From Dysgonamonadaceae bacterium (GTDB taxonomy: Bacteria > Bacteroidota > Bacteroidia > Bacteroidales > Azobacteroidaceae), in the NCBI GenBank assembly GCA_031253625.1, contig JAIRVZ010000048.1:1-43207 (forward strand): a DNA stretch of 43,207 bases, given 5' to 3'. This document shows positions 35,345 to 43,032 of the stretch, piece after piece. Every line of letters starts with the position of its first letter. The first letter of the stretch is position 1. A program made the translations under genes and the position numbers. Under the pieces are notes generated by a model. That model did not search any database. It had not been told where the DNA came from and saw only the letters and a list, made by a program, of their open reading frames with translations.

Positions 35345-36946
35345 ATGAGAATTAAATTAACAACAATTTTTTATCTGCTGTTTGCAGCAATTTCTGTTTT
35401 TGCCCAAGATTTGAGCAATGAGTATAAGGTTATTTCTATTAACAAAAAGGTGAATGAGATTCCGTATGAGAATCCGTATCAATCGCCTTTGGAAAACTAT
35501 ATAGCGCGAATGTATCTGTGGATTGACGGAAAAAACGATACCATTCATTCGGAAACGATTAAAGCAAGAATGGGACAGTCAGCAAAACCATATCCTCAAA
35601 AAGATGCAGAGATTGCATTAAACTCTGACATTGAACAGATTATAATATACAGAGATTCCATTGGCTTGATTTTTCGTAAAGAAAACTCAAATTCCGGTTC
35701 TTATTTGGTCGGAATGTCGCAATGGGAAAATGGGAAATGGTTAGGTATAGGTGAAGATATATGTTTTGCAAAAAACATAAATGAGGCAAAACAATATATT
35801 GAGACCAAGGCTATTGGGATATTGAATCGTTTACGCAGATTTGAACAACTTAAAATTGTATCAACCGACACGATTGCTTTTATTGATTATTTGAAAACAA
35901 ACAGTAGAGAGCCTGTGCGCTATCTGCTTGATAAATTAAAAAACACTCGATTAGTGATTTATGGCGAAGTACATTTCAGGAAAAATTCGTGGGGATTATT
36001 GCGAGAACTTATGAAAACTCCCGAATTTTCCGAAACTACAGGACGTGTTTTCTTTGAATTATCTGCATGCGCACAGCCTGCTTTTGACAGGTTTTACAAT
36101 AATGAGACAAAAGATGTAAACATTATTTTGGATATTTTCCGAAAAGAGGAAATAACAGGCTGGCCAGACAAAAATATGTATGATTGCTTAGTGGATTTAT
36201 GGGACATTAATCAAAAACTTCCTGACGAAAAGAAAATAAAAGTTATTGCAACTGAGTATCAGCGAACTTTTTACCATGAAATTACATCCAAACAACAATA
36301 CGACTCTATCGAAAGCAGGCGTTTAGATAGAGATGAGATAATGGCTGAATGTATTGAAAATCATATTTCTAAATCGAACGATAAGCGAAACAATTTATTT
36401 ATTGTAGGTCGTTCACACGCTTATAAATCACCTGCCCTTACACGAGGAGGTTTACAAATTAATGGTTTATCTGCGGGTTATATTTTGTCCGAAAAATTAG
36501 GTAAAGAAAATGTTTTCTCAATTTTCACCCATTCGGCAAGTACTACAAATGAAGGGCATCTGCATGGAAAATTCCGGAATGGACTTTTCGACTTTGTTTT
36601 TGCTGAAACCGGTAACAAACCGATTGCTTTCGACTTGGTTGATAGTCCGTTTGGCAATGAGCCGTTTGATGGCAGTGCCGAAATTTGGTTTGATATTAAA
36701 GCAGGGACTTATGCCAATAACTATGATGGTTATATTTTTTTGCAACCTATACAGGAAGAACTTAACAACTATTTATTTCCGGAACTTTATTCAGATGAAT
36801 ACATTGATGAAATAAAAAGGCGAGCAAAAATTATAGGTACAGAAACCAATATATACTTTGGAATTGAATTGAGAAATCTTAACCGCACAGAACTTCTTGA
36901 TAATATGAAAAAAGAAGATGGAGAAAAACGGTGGAAAGATTTATAA
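35345..36946 (+). CDS. Exported EreA/ChaN-like protein
   Basis: The 533-residue protein has a signal peptide (MRIKLTTIFYLLFAAISVFA, then Q). The second half resembles the erythromycin esterase/ChaN superfamily, with GEVHF (207-211), FFELSACAQP, VIATEYQR and a GRSHAY motif late in the domain. The N-terminal 170 residues are not recognised. Substrate and reaction are unknown. It is the last gene of module A. A second copy of its last 60 bases is found at 39165-39226. Confidence 0.65.
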   Translation: MRIKLTTIFYLLFAAISVFAQDLSNEYKVISINKKVNEIPYENPYQSPLENYIARMYLWIDGKNDTIHSETIKARMGQSAKPYPQKDAEIALNSDIEQIIIYRDSIGLIFRKENSNSGSYLVGMSQWENGKWLGIGEDICFAKNINEAKQYIETKAIGILNRLRRFEQLKIVSTDTIAFIDYLKTNSREPVRYLLDKLKNTRLVIYGEVHFRKNSWGLLRELMKTPEFSETTGRVFFELSACAQPAFDRFYNNETKDVNIILDIFRKEEITGWPDKNMYDCLVDLWDINQKLPDEKKIKVIATEYQRTFYHEITSKQQYDSIESRRLDRDEIMAECIENHISKSNDKRNNLFIVGRSHAYKSPALTRGGLQINGLSAGYILSEKLGKENVFSIFTHSASTTNEGHLHGKFRNGLFDFVFAETGNKPIAFDLVDSPFGNEPFDGSAEIWFDIKAGTYANNYDGYIFLQPIQEELNNYLFPELYSDEYIDEIKRRAKIIGTETNIYFGIELRNLNRTELLDNMKKEDGEKRWKDL

Positions 36947-36949
36947 AAT
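36888..36949. repeat. 3' end of the EreA/ChaN-like gene, repeat copy 1
   Basis: These 62 bases match 39165-39226 with about seven differences. Both copies encode LLDNMKKED-EKRWKDL and a stop, and both lie just before a minus-strand XRE gene. Confidence 0.9.
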
Positions 36950-36981
36950 CAATTTTTGTAAGTAAAAATAGAGAGTCAATC

Positions 36982-37263
36982 TTATTTCTTTGAAGTTCTT
37001 TCCATGACCAATTCTTTCAATATATCAAATACAACCTCAACATTATTTACCTTTTCTTGAGGATATATATCTTCGAAAAAATTATGGTTTAGAGTTTCTG
37101 AAATTGAAAGAAGTAATTTTACTTCTACATCGTCACGTTTATATAAGTCATATATGTTTTGCCTTGTTTTTCCTATATCTCGGGCCAACTGAGCACTATT
37201 TATATGATTCTCTTTTACAAATGCTTGAATTAGTTTTCCTATATGTATTTTCTGCTTATTCAT
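36982..37263 (-). CDS. XRE-family regulator of RiPP module B
   Basis: The 93-residue protein has an HTH with the pattern IGKLIQAFVKENHINSAQ ... RQNIYDLYKRDDVEVKLL, then LNHNFFEDIYP. The third regulator at 39231 shares this pattern (IGKKIKAIVEQ ... NQNAHDIFKRTSIDTELL ... LDHDFFQYY), so the two are paralogues. It is divergent from precursor 2, whose promoter holds a perfect inverted repeat. Confidence 0.8.
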   Translation of the reverse strand: MNKQKIHIGKLIQAFVKENHINSAQLARDIGKTRQNIYDLYKRDDVEVKLLLSISETLNHNFFEDIYPQEKVNNVEVVFDILKELVMERTSKK

Positions 37264-37376
37264 TAAATGCTAATTTACAAACATTTATTGTTATTTTATA
37301 ATATAAAAGAATTTATTATTCTTACAAAAGCAAGGATTTATTTGTTTTTTGAAAAATTATTCAAATCTTTAAACCA

Positions 37377-37428
37377 GAAATTTTAAGTGTACTTAAAATT
37401 TCAGATAATCAAATAATTTTTAATTTTG
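37377..37428 (+). promoter_or_regulatory. Operator and promoter of precursor 2
   Basis: A perfect inverted repeat GAAATTTTAAG-TGTA-CTTAAAATTTC (37377-37402) overlaps the -33 position of a TAATTTTG -7 box (37421-37428). The neighbouring XRE protein is the likely ligand. Confidence 0.65.
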
Positions 37429-37450
37429 TAACATTTAAGTTTTTATTTTT

Positions 37451-37759
37451 ATGAGTGAGAAAAAGAAATTAAAAAAATTGACATTGAGAAAAGAAGAAAT
37501 CGTTAATCTCAATGATTATGAAATGAATGTCGTTCAAGGAGGAGGATCTTCACTCGCTTGTGTAACTGCGGTATCCGCTTTTTCTATTGCAGGATATTCT
37601 TTAGGGAAAGAGGAATCTTGGTGGAATTGTGATCATTCAAAGCAAGCAAATTGCATGTCAGCTGTGTCAGAGAAATTGGTGTGGACGCCTGGCGGAATAC
37701 AATGTTGTGAAATAGAACCGATTGAAATTAGGGCTTATCCTGACATGGCAGTGATCTAG
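37451..37759 (+). CDS. RiPP precursor 2, class I lanthipeptide-like
   Basis: The 102-residue peptide has a leader with KKLTLRKEEIVNLNDYEMNV, the form seen in class I lanthipeptide precursors of Bacteroidetes, and a Gly-Gly-Gly site at 30-32. The core has Ser and Thr residues early and five cysteines (37, 60, 68, 85, 86), as needed for Ser/Thr-Cys thioether rings. No dehydratase (LanB) is in the window, and the only cyclase sequence is a broken LanC downstream. The peptide may now be orphaned, matured by enzymes outside the window, or used unmodified. Confidence 0.78.
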   Translation: MSEKKKLKKLTLRKEEIVNLNDYEMNVVQGGGSSLACVTAVSAFSIAGYSLGKEESWWNCDHSKQANCMSAVSEKLVWTPGGIQCCEIEPIEIRAYPDMAVI

Positions 37760-37777
37760 TTAATTCTATTGTGAAAG

Positions 37778-37819
37778 AATTGGGCCGCTGATTTTTGTCA
37801 ATGAAGCGTCCCAATTTTT
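37778..37819 (+). terminator. Hairpin with T-run after precursor 2
   Basis: AATTGGGCCGCT (37778-37789) pairs with AGCGTCCCAATT (37805-37816) with one mismatch, followed by TTT. Same position as the hairpins after precursors 1 and 3. Confidence 0.65.
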
Positions 37820-37834
37820 CTACATTAATAAAAA

Positions 37835-38596
37835 ATGGAGATTATGTTTTCTAAAAAATGGAGATTAGCTTTTCGCATATTCTGTAGTATATTATTTGCC
37901 CTTGGAGCACTTTTTACAATTCTTTTTGTTGCTGCTCTATGCATTCAATCATCAATAACAATGAATGTTGAAGAATTTCAAAAGGAAGGAAATTATTCTA
38001 AAGAAACGATGATGCTGTTTGCAGATGTCGCATTTCCTTATGATAGAATTCGTAAATGGGATGAAGATATAAAGGTTGAAATTGTCTATACGGATAAATT
38101 AAATGAATCATTGATTCTTGAGATCGACTCAATAATTGCTATACTATCGCCTTTAATTCATCCGGTAAAAATATACAAAGTGCCGGAAAACGGGAATCTA
38201 AAAGTATACCGGAAAGTAGATTCAATAATAGAGTCTAATGGGAAAGAAATTGCCACCCGGGGATTTTGCTATATACCTCCGCTTATAAAAACATTATCTT
38301 GGGATATTAAATATGCCGAAGTATCTGACATTTGGTATTGCAATTGTATTTTCCATGAGATTCTGCATGCAATCGGATTACAACATTCGTTATATCCATA
38401 TCCTTTTTATATGAATATGTCAGGCACCTATATTTTTGATTCTTATGAAGAAATGGAAGAAAAATTATATAATCCATTGTATATATCCGAAGAAGAAAAA
38501 TTAATTATAAAGATGCTTTATTCTCCACATATCAAATCCGGATTAAAGAAGAAGAAATTTCTAAAATTAATGAACTTGAATGACTATAATAGATAA
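37835..38596 (+). CDS. Membrane-anchored HExxHxxGxxH metalloprotease
   Basis: The 253-residue protein has a transmembrane segment near residues 15-38 and an extracytoplasmic domain. The domain carries HEILHAIGLQH (174-184), the zinc-binding motif HExxHxxGxxH of metzincins, with YMNMSG (192-197) as a possible Met-turn. No further family is recognised. It is the only intact gene after precursor 2 in its module. It could cut the peptide, or protect the cell from it, at the membrane. The zinc motif is seen directly; the role is inferred. Confidence 0.75.
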   Translation: MEIMFSKKWRLAFRIFCSILFALGALFTILFVAALCIQSSITMNVEEFQKEGNYSKETMMLFADVAFPYDRIRKWDEDIKVEIVYTDKLNESLILEIDSIIAILSPLIHPVKIYKVPENGNLKVYRKVDSIIESNGKEIATRGFCYIPPLIKTLSWDIKYAEVSDIWYCNCIFHEILHAIGLQHSLYPYPFYMNMSGTYIFDSYEEMEEKLYNPLYISEEEKLIIKMLYSPHIKSGLKKKKFLKLMNLNDYNR

Positions 38597-38901
38597 TCCT
38601 GTATAGAGTATTAAATTTAGGTGTTCCTCATGGGTTAATCGATGTAATCCTCATTCTCTTAATTATCAAAGAAAAAAGGTTTAATATAGATGATAAAATT
38701 TTAGATTCAATGTTTGAAACAATTCGCTTATATGAATTTAAAGATAGCAAAAAGACAGATTGTTATTTTCCATCTGAAGTTTTTGAAGATGGAAGATGTG
38801 ATAAAAGCGGATTAGCTTGGTGTTTTGGAGATTTAATGATTGCTTATGCCATGTTGAAATATGGAATTTTATCCCAAAATGATTATTATACTCAATATTC
38901 A
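38593..38901 (+). pseudogene. LanC-like lanthionine cyclase fragment
   Basis: An open frame begins directly after the metalloprotease stop without a usable start and reads LNLGVPHGLIDVI and then GLAWCFGDLMIAYAML. These are two of the three LanC zinc-site regions (G-x-x-HG and WC-x-G). The third (the CHG region) and the N-terminal half are missing. The frame ends exactly where the 147-base repeat begins. The fragment implies that this module once had lanthionine-forming enzymes. Confidence 0.8.
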
Positions 38902-39048
38902 AAAAAAACAGTTTTGATCTCTTTAAATTCCGGTTAAAAATTATTTTGTGCGACAAAGTTACTCTTTTGTCCTGAAAATTGGACAAGATTTGTCCGGTTT
39001 TTTTTCTTTTTATTTCACTAATTCTTTGGATTTTTGCACATGAAATTT
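38902..39048. repeat. 147-base direct repeat, copy 2
   Basis: This copy of 31741-31887 has two differences only. Unlike the first copy, no XRE gene is attached: the LanC fragment abuts it at the exact base where the XRE start codon would be. Confidence 0.95.
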
Positions 39049-39230
39049 GTGTGCATAAAAAACTAAATTACCAAAGAGAGGAAAGCTATTATTTGTATGA
39101 ATATCAAAATAAATTGTTATGTAGATGTACTAAAAGGTTATAGTAATGAAAAATGGGATTTTCCCAGAGCTCCTTGATAACATGAAAAAAGAAGATGAGG
39201 AAAAACGATGGAAAGATTTATAGAATAGAA
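39049..39230. other. Gap of gene remnants between modules B and C
   Basis: About 115 bases (39049-39164) hold no convincing gene, only a short frame MNIKINCYVDVLKGYSNEKW. Bases 39165-39226 are the second copy of the EreA/ChaN-like gene's 3' end, with stop codon. Together with the preceding repeat these look like the two ends of a lost duplicate of module A. Confidence 0.8.
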
Positions 39231-39542
39231 TTATTCGTCAAGAGCTTGTAAAAGCTTAGTTTTCAATGATTTTTTTAGATCATCGTCTATTTCTATTTCA
39301 ATAAGTACCCGTGCTTTCTTTTTTTCTTGATGTGGTGATTGTGATGAAGATGGTTTTGTATAGTATTGAAAAAAATCATGATCCAAGATTTTACCGATTC
39401 GTTCTAATAGTTCGGTATCGATGCTTGTACGCTTAAAAATGTCGTGAGCATTTTGATTAGTGGTAGATAACCGACGAGCAAATTCAGATGTAGCCATCCC
39501 TTTTTGCTCAACTATTGCTTTGATCTTTTTCCCTATTTCCAT
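39231..39542 (-). CDS. XRE-family regulator of RiPP module C
   Basis: The 103-residue protein is a paralogue of the regulator at 36982 (shared IGK-I, QN--D--KR and L-H-FF patterns). Its C-terminus is longer and charged. It is divergent from precursor 3. Three copies of TTATCAAATAT between the two genes are probably its operators. Confidence 0.8.
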   Translation of the reverse strand: MEIGKKIKAIVEQKGMATSEFARRLSTTNQNAHDIFKRTSIDTELLERIGKILDHDFFQYYTKPSSSQSPHQEKKKARVLIEIEIDDDLKKSLKTKLLQALDE

Positions 39543-39546
39543 ACTA

Positions 39547-39668
39547 TTATCAAATATAACACTACAAAATTATCAAATATTATTTGATTGATTTTCAACA
39601 TACCAACAAGTAATATGTGACATTACTACTGTAAAATTTGTTTTATAAAATTATATTTGATAATTTTG
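39547..39668 (+). promoter_or_regulatory. Operators and promoter of precursor 3
   Basis: TTATCAAATAT occurs at 39547-39557 and 39570-39580 and inverted at 39653-39663. The promoter is TTTG (39637-39640), 20 bases, TAATTTTG (39661-39668), so the third site overlaps the -7 box. The remaining leader up to 39923 is about 245 bases and contains the repeat at 39768-39894 but no gene. Confidence 0.75.
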
Positions 39669-39767
39669 GCCTAAAATATTTTACAAGGCTTGCCTCCTTG
39701 ATAAAATAAAAAAGCCTCCTTGCGAGGTTTATACGAGAAATGATTATTTTTGTGAAATGAAGTACAA

Positions 39768-39894
39768 ACTTAAAACACAAGAAGGCACCGTAAAGGTACG
39801 AATTATTTTTATATCCAAAATTTCTGACAAGGATTGCAGGCAGGTTTGGTGTGTCTGATTGGCAAAATGCCGGTTGGTTGCGAAAAGAAAAAAA
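39768..39894. repeat. Direct repeat upstream of precursor 3
   Basis: Second copy of the element at 31963-32086. It falls inside the long leader of precursor 3 and ends about 30 bases before its start codon. Confidence 0.85.
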
Positions 39895-39922
39895 TAATAA
39901 AAATTATAATTTAAATATAATC

Positions 39923-40228
39923 ATGAAGAAATTTGAAATAATTGAAGAAGGAAGATTGAGTAAATCGGAAATGGGTCAAGTCTTTGGTGGGAAAAAACGC
40001 TATACATGTGCTGGAGAAAGAATCGGATGGTATAAAGTTGAGGAAAACTGTGATATTGACGTGGCAAGTTTCTCGAACTGTTTGAAAATTTATACAAGTT
40101 GTAATCAATCAAAGATGGCATGTCTTGGTTATGAGGGCCCTACAGGACCAGGAGGTTGTGGAGGGATTATAGGTCAGGATATTGATCCTCTCTCTATGGT
40201 AAAAGAATCCCAATTTACTGTAGAATAA
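39923..40228 (+). CDS. RiPP precursor 3, double-glycine leader, six cysteines
   Basis: The start at 39923 (MKKFEIIEEGRLSKSEMGQV) gives a leader of 23 residues ending FGG. An earlier start at 39851 only adds the translation of the repeat element. The core of about 78 residues has cysteines at 29, 43, 53, 60, 67 and 79 and a Gly/Pro-rich part (EGPTGPGGCGG). It is followed by a hairpin, a metalloprotease, a radical SAM/SPASM enzyme and a C39 transporter, which suggests that it is modified and exported. Confidence 0.82.
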   Translation: MKKFEIIEEGRLSKSEMGQVFGGKKRYTCAGERIGWYKVEENCDIDVASFSNCLKIYTSCNQSKMACLGYEGPTGPGGCGGIIGQDIDPLSMVKESQFTVE

Positions 40229-40241
40229 ATATTTCAATCAT

Positions 40242-40277
40242 AGAGGCTATGTTGACAATGGCGTAGCCTCTGTTTTT
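40242..40277 (+). terminator. Hairpin with T-run after precursor 3
   Basis: AGAGGCTA (40242-40249) pairs with TAGCCTCT (40264-40271), followed by GTTTTT. Partial read-through would supply the downstream enzymes. Confidence 0.75.
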
Positions 40278-40291
40278 AACTATCAGAATAT

Positions 40292-41701
40292 ATGAAAACT
40301 TTCATTCCGTTATTTTTTTATTTTATTAGCATTCCTATTTTGTGTTCGGCACAATTAAAGTCTTATGTAGACGAACGAATGGAACTTACCGGCATTGTGT
40401 GGCGGTTGGCCGAAGCTGAGGAATATGTGAACGATGAAGTCATGAATTATGTGGCAGATATTGATGACTATTTTGCGCCTTACAAAAGCCACCCTTTAAT
40501 CCGGTATGTCAAGGAAATCCGAGAACGGGATTTAGTTGCATATAATGCTGTTTCCGGTACTATCGAATTTTTAGAGATAAAGAACGGGCAAATAAAATTG
40601 TCTCCTCATGCCGATCTCAACTGTTTAACAGAGGATCCACGTTGGACAAAAGAAACCTTTTTGACTTATATCAAATTATTAAATCGTTTTTACAAGGATT
40701 CGAGGTTTCGTGCTTTTTTCAATAAACACAAAGTCCTATATGCAGAAACAGAGAAACGTTTCGATAATTTTTTGTATAATATCCATGCGGAATGGTTCGA
40801 CAATTTCTTTGGACAATCGTTAGAAGCACCGCTTATTTATGTTAGTTTGACCAATGGCACAAGTAACTATGGAGGTGCAGCCCCATGTTTAGATAATATC
40901 CTCCCTTATGGTAGCATTATCATTGGTTGTTCCATTGTTGATTCAAAAGGCATACCCATATTTGATGAAGAAATTAATTATGGACTTCTTTATACTATTA
41001 TACATGAATTATGTCATATTCATACGGAACCAATAATTTCTCAATATCAGCAGGATATGAAACAAGCTGCCGATATAATATTCCCTTATGTAAAAGAAGC
41101 ATTGGAAAAAGTAGCGTATGGAGATGCTCCTACTATGATTTCAGAAGGGCTTAACAATTTATGTGCCAATATGTATTTCAGAAAATATCCTACTGGAATG
41201 GAGTCTTATGATGTTCTACATAATGAACAATATGGCTTTATATGGATGCGAAGAGCGGTAAAATTCATGGATAATTTTAATGCCAACAGACATGTGTATT
41301 CTCATATCAAAGACTTTATGCCTCAAATCGTTTCTTTTATTAACTCATGTGCAGATAATATAGAACAAATTGTTTTTGAATACAATCATAGCAATCCTTA
41401 TGTAATCAATATATTTCCGGGCACAAATACAACTGTTTCTTCAGACATTAAAGAAGTTAGGGTCGATTTTTCACACAGCATGCACAATGCTCGTGGTACG
41501 TTTCCCTGTAAAGACACAACAGCTATTCATCCTAACATTGGGGATGAGTTTTGGAGTGAAGATAAAAAGACTTTAATTATTCCTGTAAAATTAGAACAGG
41601 GAAGAAAATATGGTTTTACGCTACCTGCTTATGTTTTTCAATCGGAAGAAAGATTCCCGATGAAAAAAAATGTTGAAATTCTATTCCAAACAGAAGAATA
41701 A
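40292..41701 (+). CDS. Exported DUF4932-like metalloprotease
   Basis: The 469-residue protein has a signal peptide (about residues 1-20) and a zinc motif HELCH (238-242) in TIIHELCHIHTE, with ISEGLNNLCANMYF further on as a possible third ligand region. The layout fits the DUF4932 group of Bacteroidetes. The C-terminal 90 residues look like an Ig-like domain (INIFPGTNTTVSSDIKEVRV). It lies between precursor 3 and its maturase. A role in cutting the product or protecting the producer is inferred from position. Confidence 0.7.
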   Translation: MKTFIPLFFYFISIPILCSAQLKSYVDERMELTGIVWRLAEAEEYVNDEVMNYVADIDDYFAPYKSHPLIRYVKEIRERDLVAYNAVSGTIEFLEIKNGQIKLSPHADLNCLTEDPRWTKETFLTYIKLLNRFYKDSRFRAFFNKHKVLYAETEKRFDNFLYNIHAEWFDNFFGQSLEAPLIYVSLTNGTSNYGGAAPCLDNILPYGSIIIGCSIVDSKGIPIFDEEINYGLLYTIIHELCHIHTEPIISQYQQDMKQAADIIFPYVKEALEKVAYGDAPTMISEGLNNLCANMYFRKYPTGMESYDVLHNEQYGFIWMRRAVKFMDNFNANRHVYSHIKDFMPQIVSFINSCADNIEQIVFEYNHSNPYVINIFPGTNTTVSSDIKEVRVDFSHSMHNARGTFPCKDTTAIHPNIGDEFWSEDKKTLIIPVKLEQGRKYGFTLPAYVFQSEERFPMKKNVEILFQTEE

Positions 41702-41703
41702 AA

Positions 41704-43032
41704 ATGAAACTATCCAAATACACCTTTCTTTTTCCATTGGAAGAAGAATATTACATCTATAATACTTTATCAAATGCTTTATTAAGTATAGATCAAGATT
41801 CATACAACACGTTAAAACAAAATCAGTCCGAAAGGTCAATAGTAAAAGAAAACGATATTGATACAGAATTGTATGACCTTCTATCTGAAAAGTTATTTAT
41901 TTCAGAAAATGATAAGGATGATTTTTTAGTGTATAAATCAATGATTGATTCACAACGAAACAACTTATCACACATGCATTTAACGATTGCCCCAACAATG
42001 GATTGTAATTTTTCATGCCATTATTGTTTTGAAAAAAAAGAGAAAAAATATATCACTTCCGAAGTAATTGACTCATTAATTAAATATATTGAACAACAAA
42101 AGGATTTATCCAGTATTCTCTTAACATGGTTTGGTGGAGAACCGTTAATGGCAATAGATAAAATACAAGAATTTTACAATAAATTTCAGAAAATCTGGGG
42201 AGAGAAAGAATTTAGTGCCAACATTATTACTACAGCCTATCACATTACTCCTGAAATTATTGAAGTTCTAAAAGAAGTCAAAATAAGTTCCATGCAAATT
42301 ACATTGGATGGAAATAAAGAAACTCATAATAAAATTAAGCAAACAACAGGTTGCTCCGATGTTTTTTCTAAAGTTATACAAAACATTGATTTACTTACAG
42401 AATTAGCCCCTGAAATACATATAACGATAAGAGTAAATCTGACCAGAGAGAATATAAAAGAATATGTAGAATTATATAAATTCCTGCTTGGAAGATATAA
42501 AGGGAAGAACATTGGTATTGCTCCGGGTTTTGTCAATAACAGAGGACATAATAGTGATAAAAAATCACCTCTTTTTCTGTCGTTGAAAGAATGTTCCGAA
42601 TATGTTTTGGACTTATTTTACAATCATGGAATTCATTCTCCTGCCATACAATATCCTGATCGTTTTTTCAATGAATGTGCCATAAGAAATCGAACATCAA
42701 TGGGAGTAGATCCGGAAGGATATGTTTATAAATGTTGGGAAATCATTGGAAACAAAAAGTATGCTATTGGAAGACTCTCTGATGGTCAAATTGATTATAC
42801 GAATATTACGATTTTAAATAGGCAACTTTATGGTGCTGATACATTAGAAGATAAAACCTGTTCTCAATGTCGTTATTTGCCACTTTGCAATGGTGGATGT
42901 CCATTACAAAGAATCGAAAATGTATTTGAAGGAGCAACAAACAAAGTTTGCACACATTATAAAGGTTATCTCCCCGAATTTCTCAAAGCACATATCAAAC
43001 TGAAAAAAGCGGGTTTTGCCAATAATCGATGA
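41704..43032 (+). CDS. Radical SAM/SPASM peptide maturase 2
   Basis: The 442-residue enzyme is a paralogue of the one at 32528 with the same layout: an N-terminal peptide-binding-like part (IYNTLSNALLSIDQDSY), CNFSCHYC (Cys101, Cys105, Cys108), TWFGGEPLM, and a SPASM end with YKCW, CSQC and CNGGCPLQR. It starts two bases after the preceding stop and shares ATGA with the next gene, so the three form one translated unit. Precursor 3 is its likely substrate. Confidence 0.9.
   Translation: MKLSKYTFLFPLEEEYYIYNTLSNALLSIDQDSYNTLKQNQSERSIVKENDIDTELYDLLSEKLFISENDKDDFLVYKSMIDSQRNNLSHMHLTIAPTMDCNFSCHYCFEKKEKKYITSEVIDSLIKYIEQQKDLSSILLTWFGGEPLMAIDKIQEFYNKFQKIWGEKEFSANIITTAYHITPEIIEVLKEVKISSMQITLDGNKETHNKIKQTTGCSDVFSKVIQNIDLLTELAPEIHITIRVNLTRENIKEYVELYKFLLGRYKGKNIGIAPGFVNNRGHNSDKKSPLFLSLKECSEYVLDLFYNHGIHSPAIQYPDRFFNECAIRNRTSMGVDPEGYVYKCWEIIGNKKYAIGRLSDGQIDYTNITILNRQLYGADTLEDKTCSQCRYLPLCNGGCPLQRIENVFEGATNKVCTHYKGYLPEFLKAHIKLKKAGFANNR

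Noticed and set aside
38710..38937. A separate 75-residue gene
   Set aside because: Its frame continues upstream as LanC-like sequence and its last residues come from the duplicated promoter, so it is a gene fragment.
39851..39922. Longer start of precursor 3
   Set aside because: The extra 24 residues come from the repeated element, and the ATG at 39923 gives a normal double-glycine leader.
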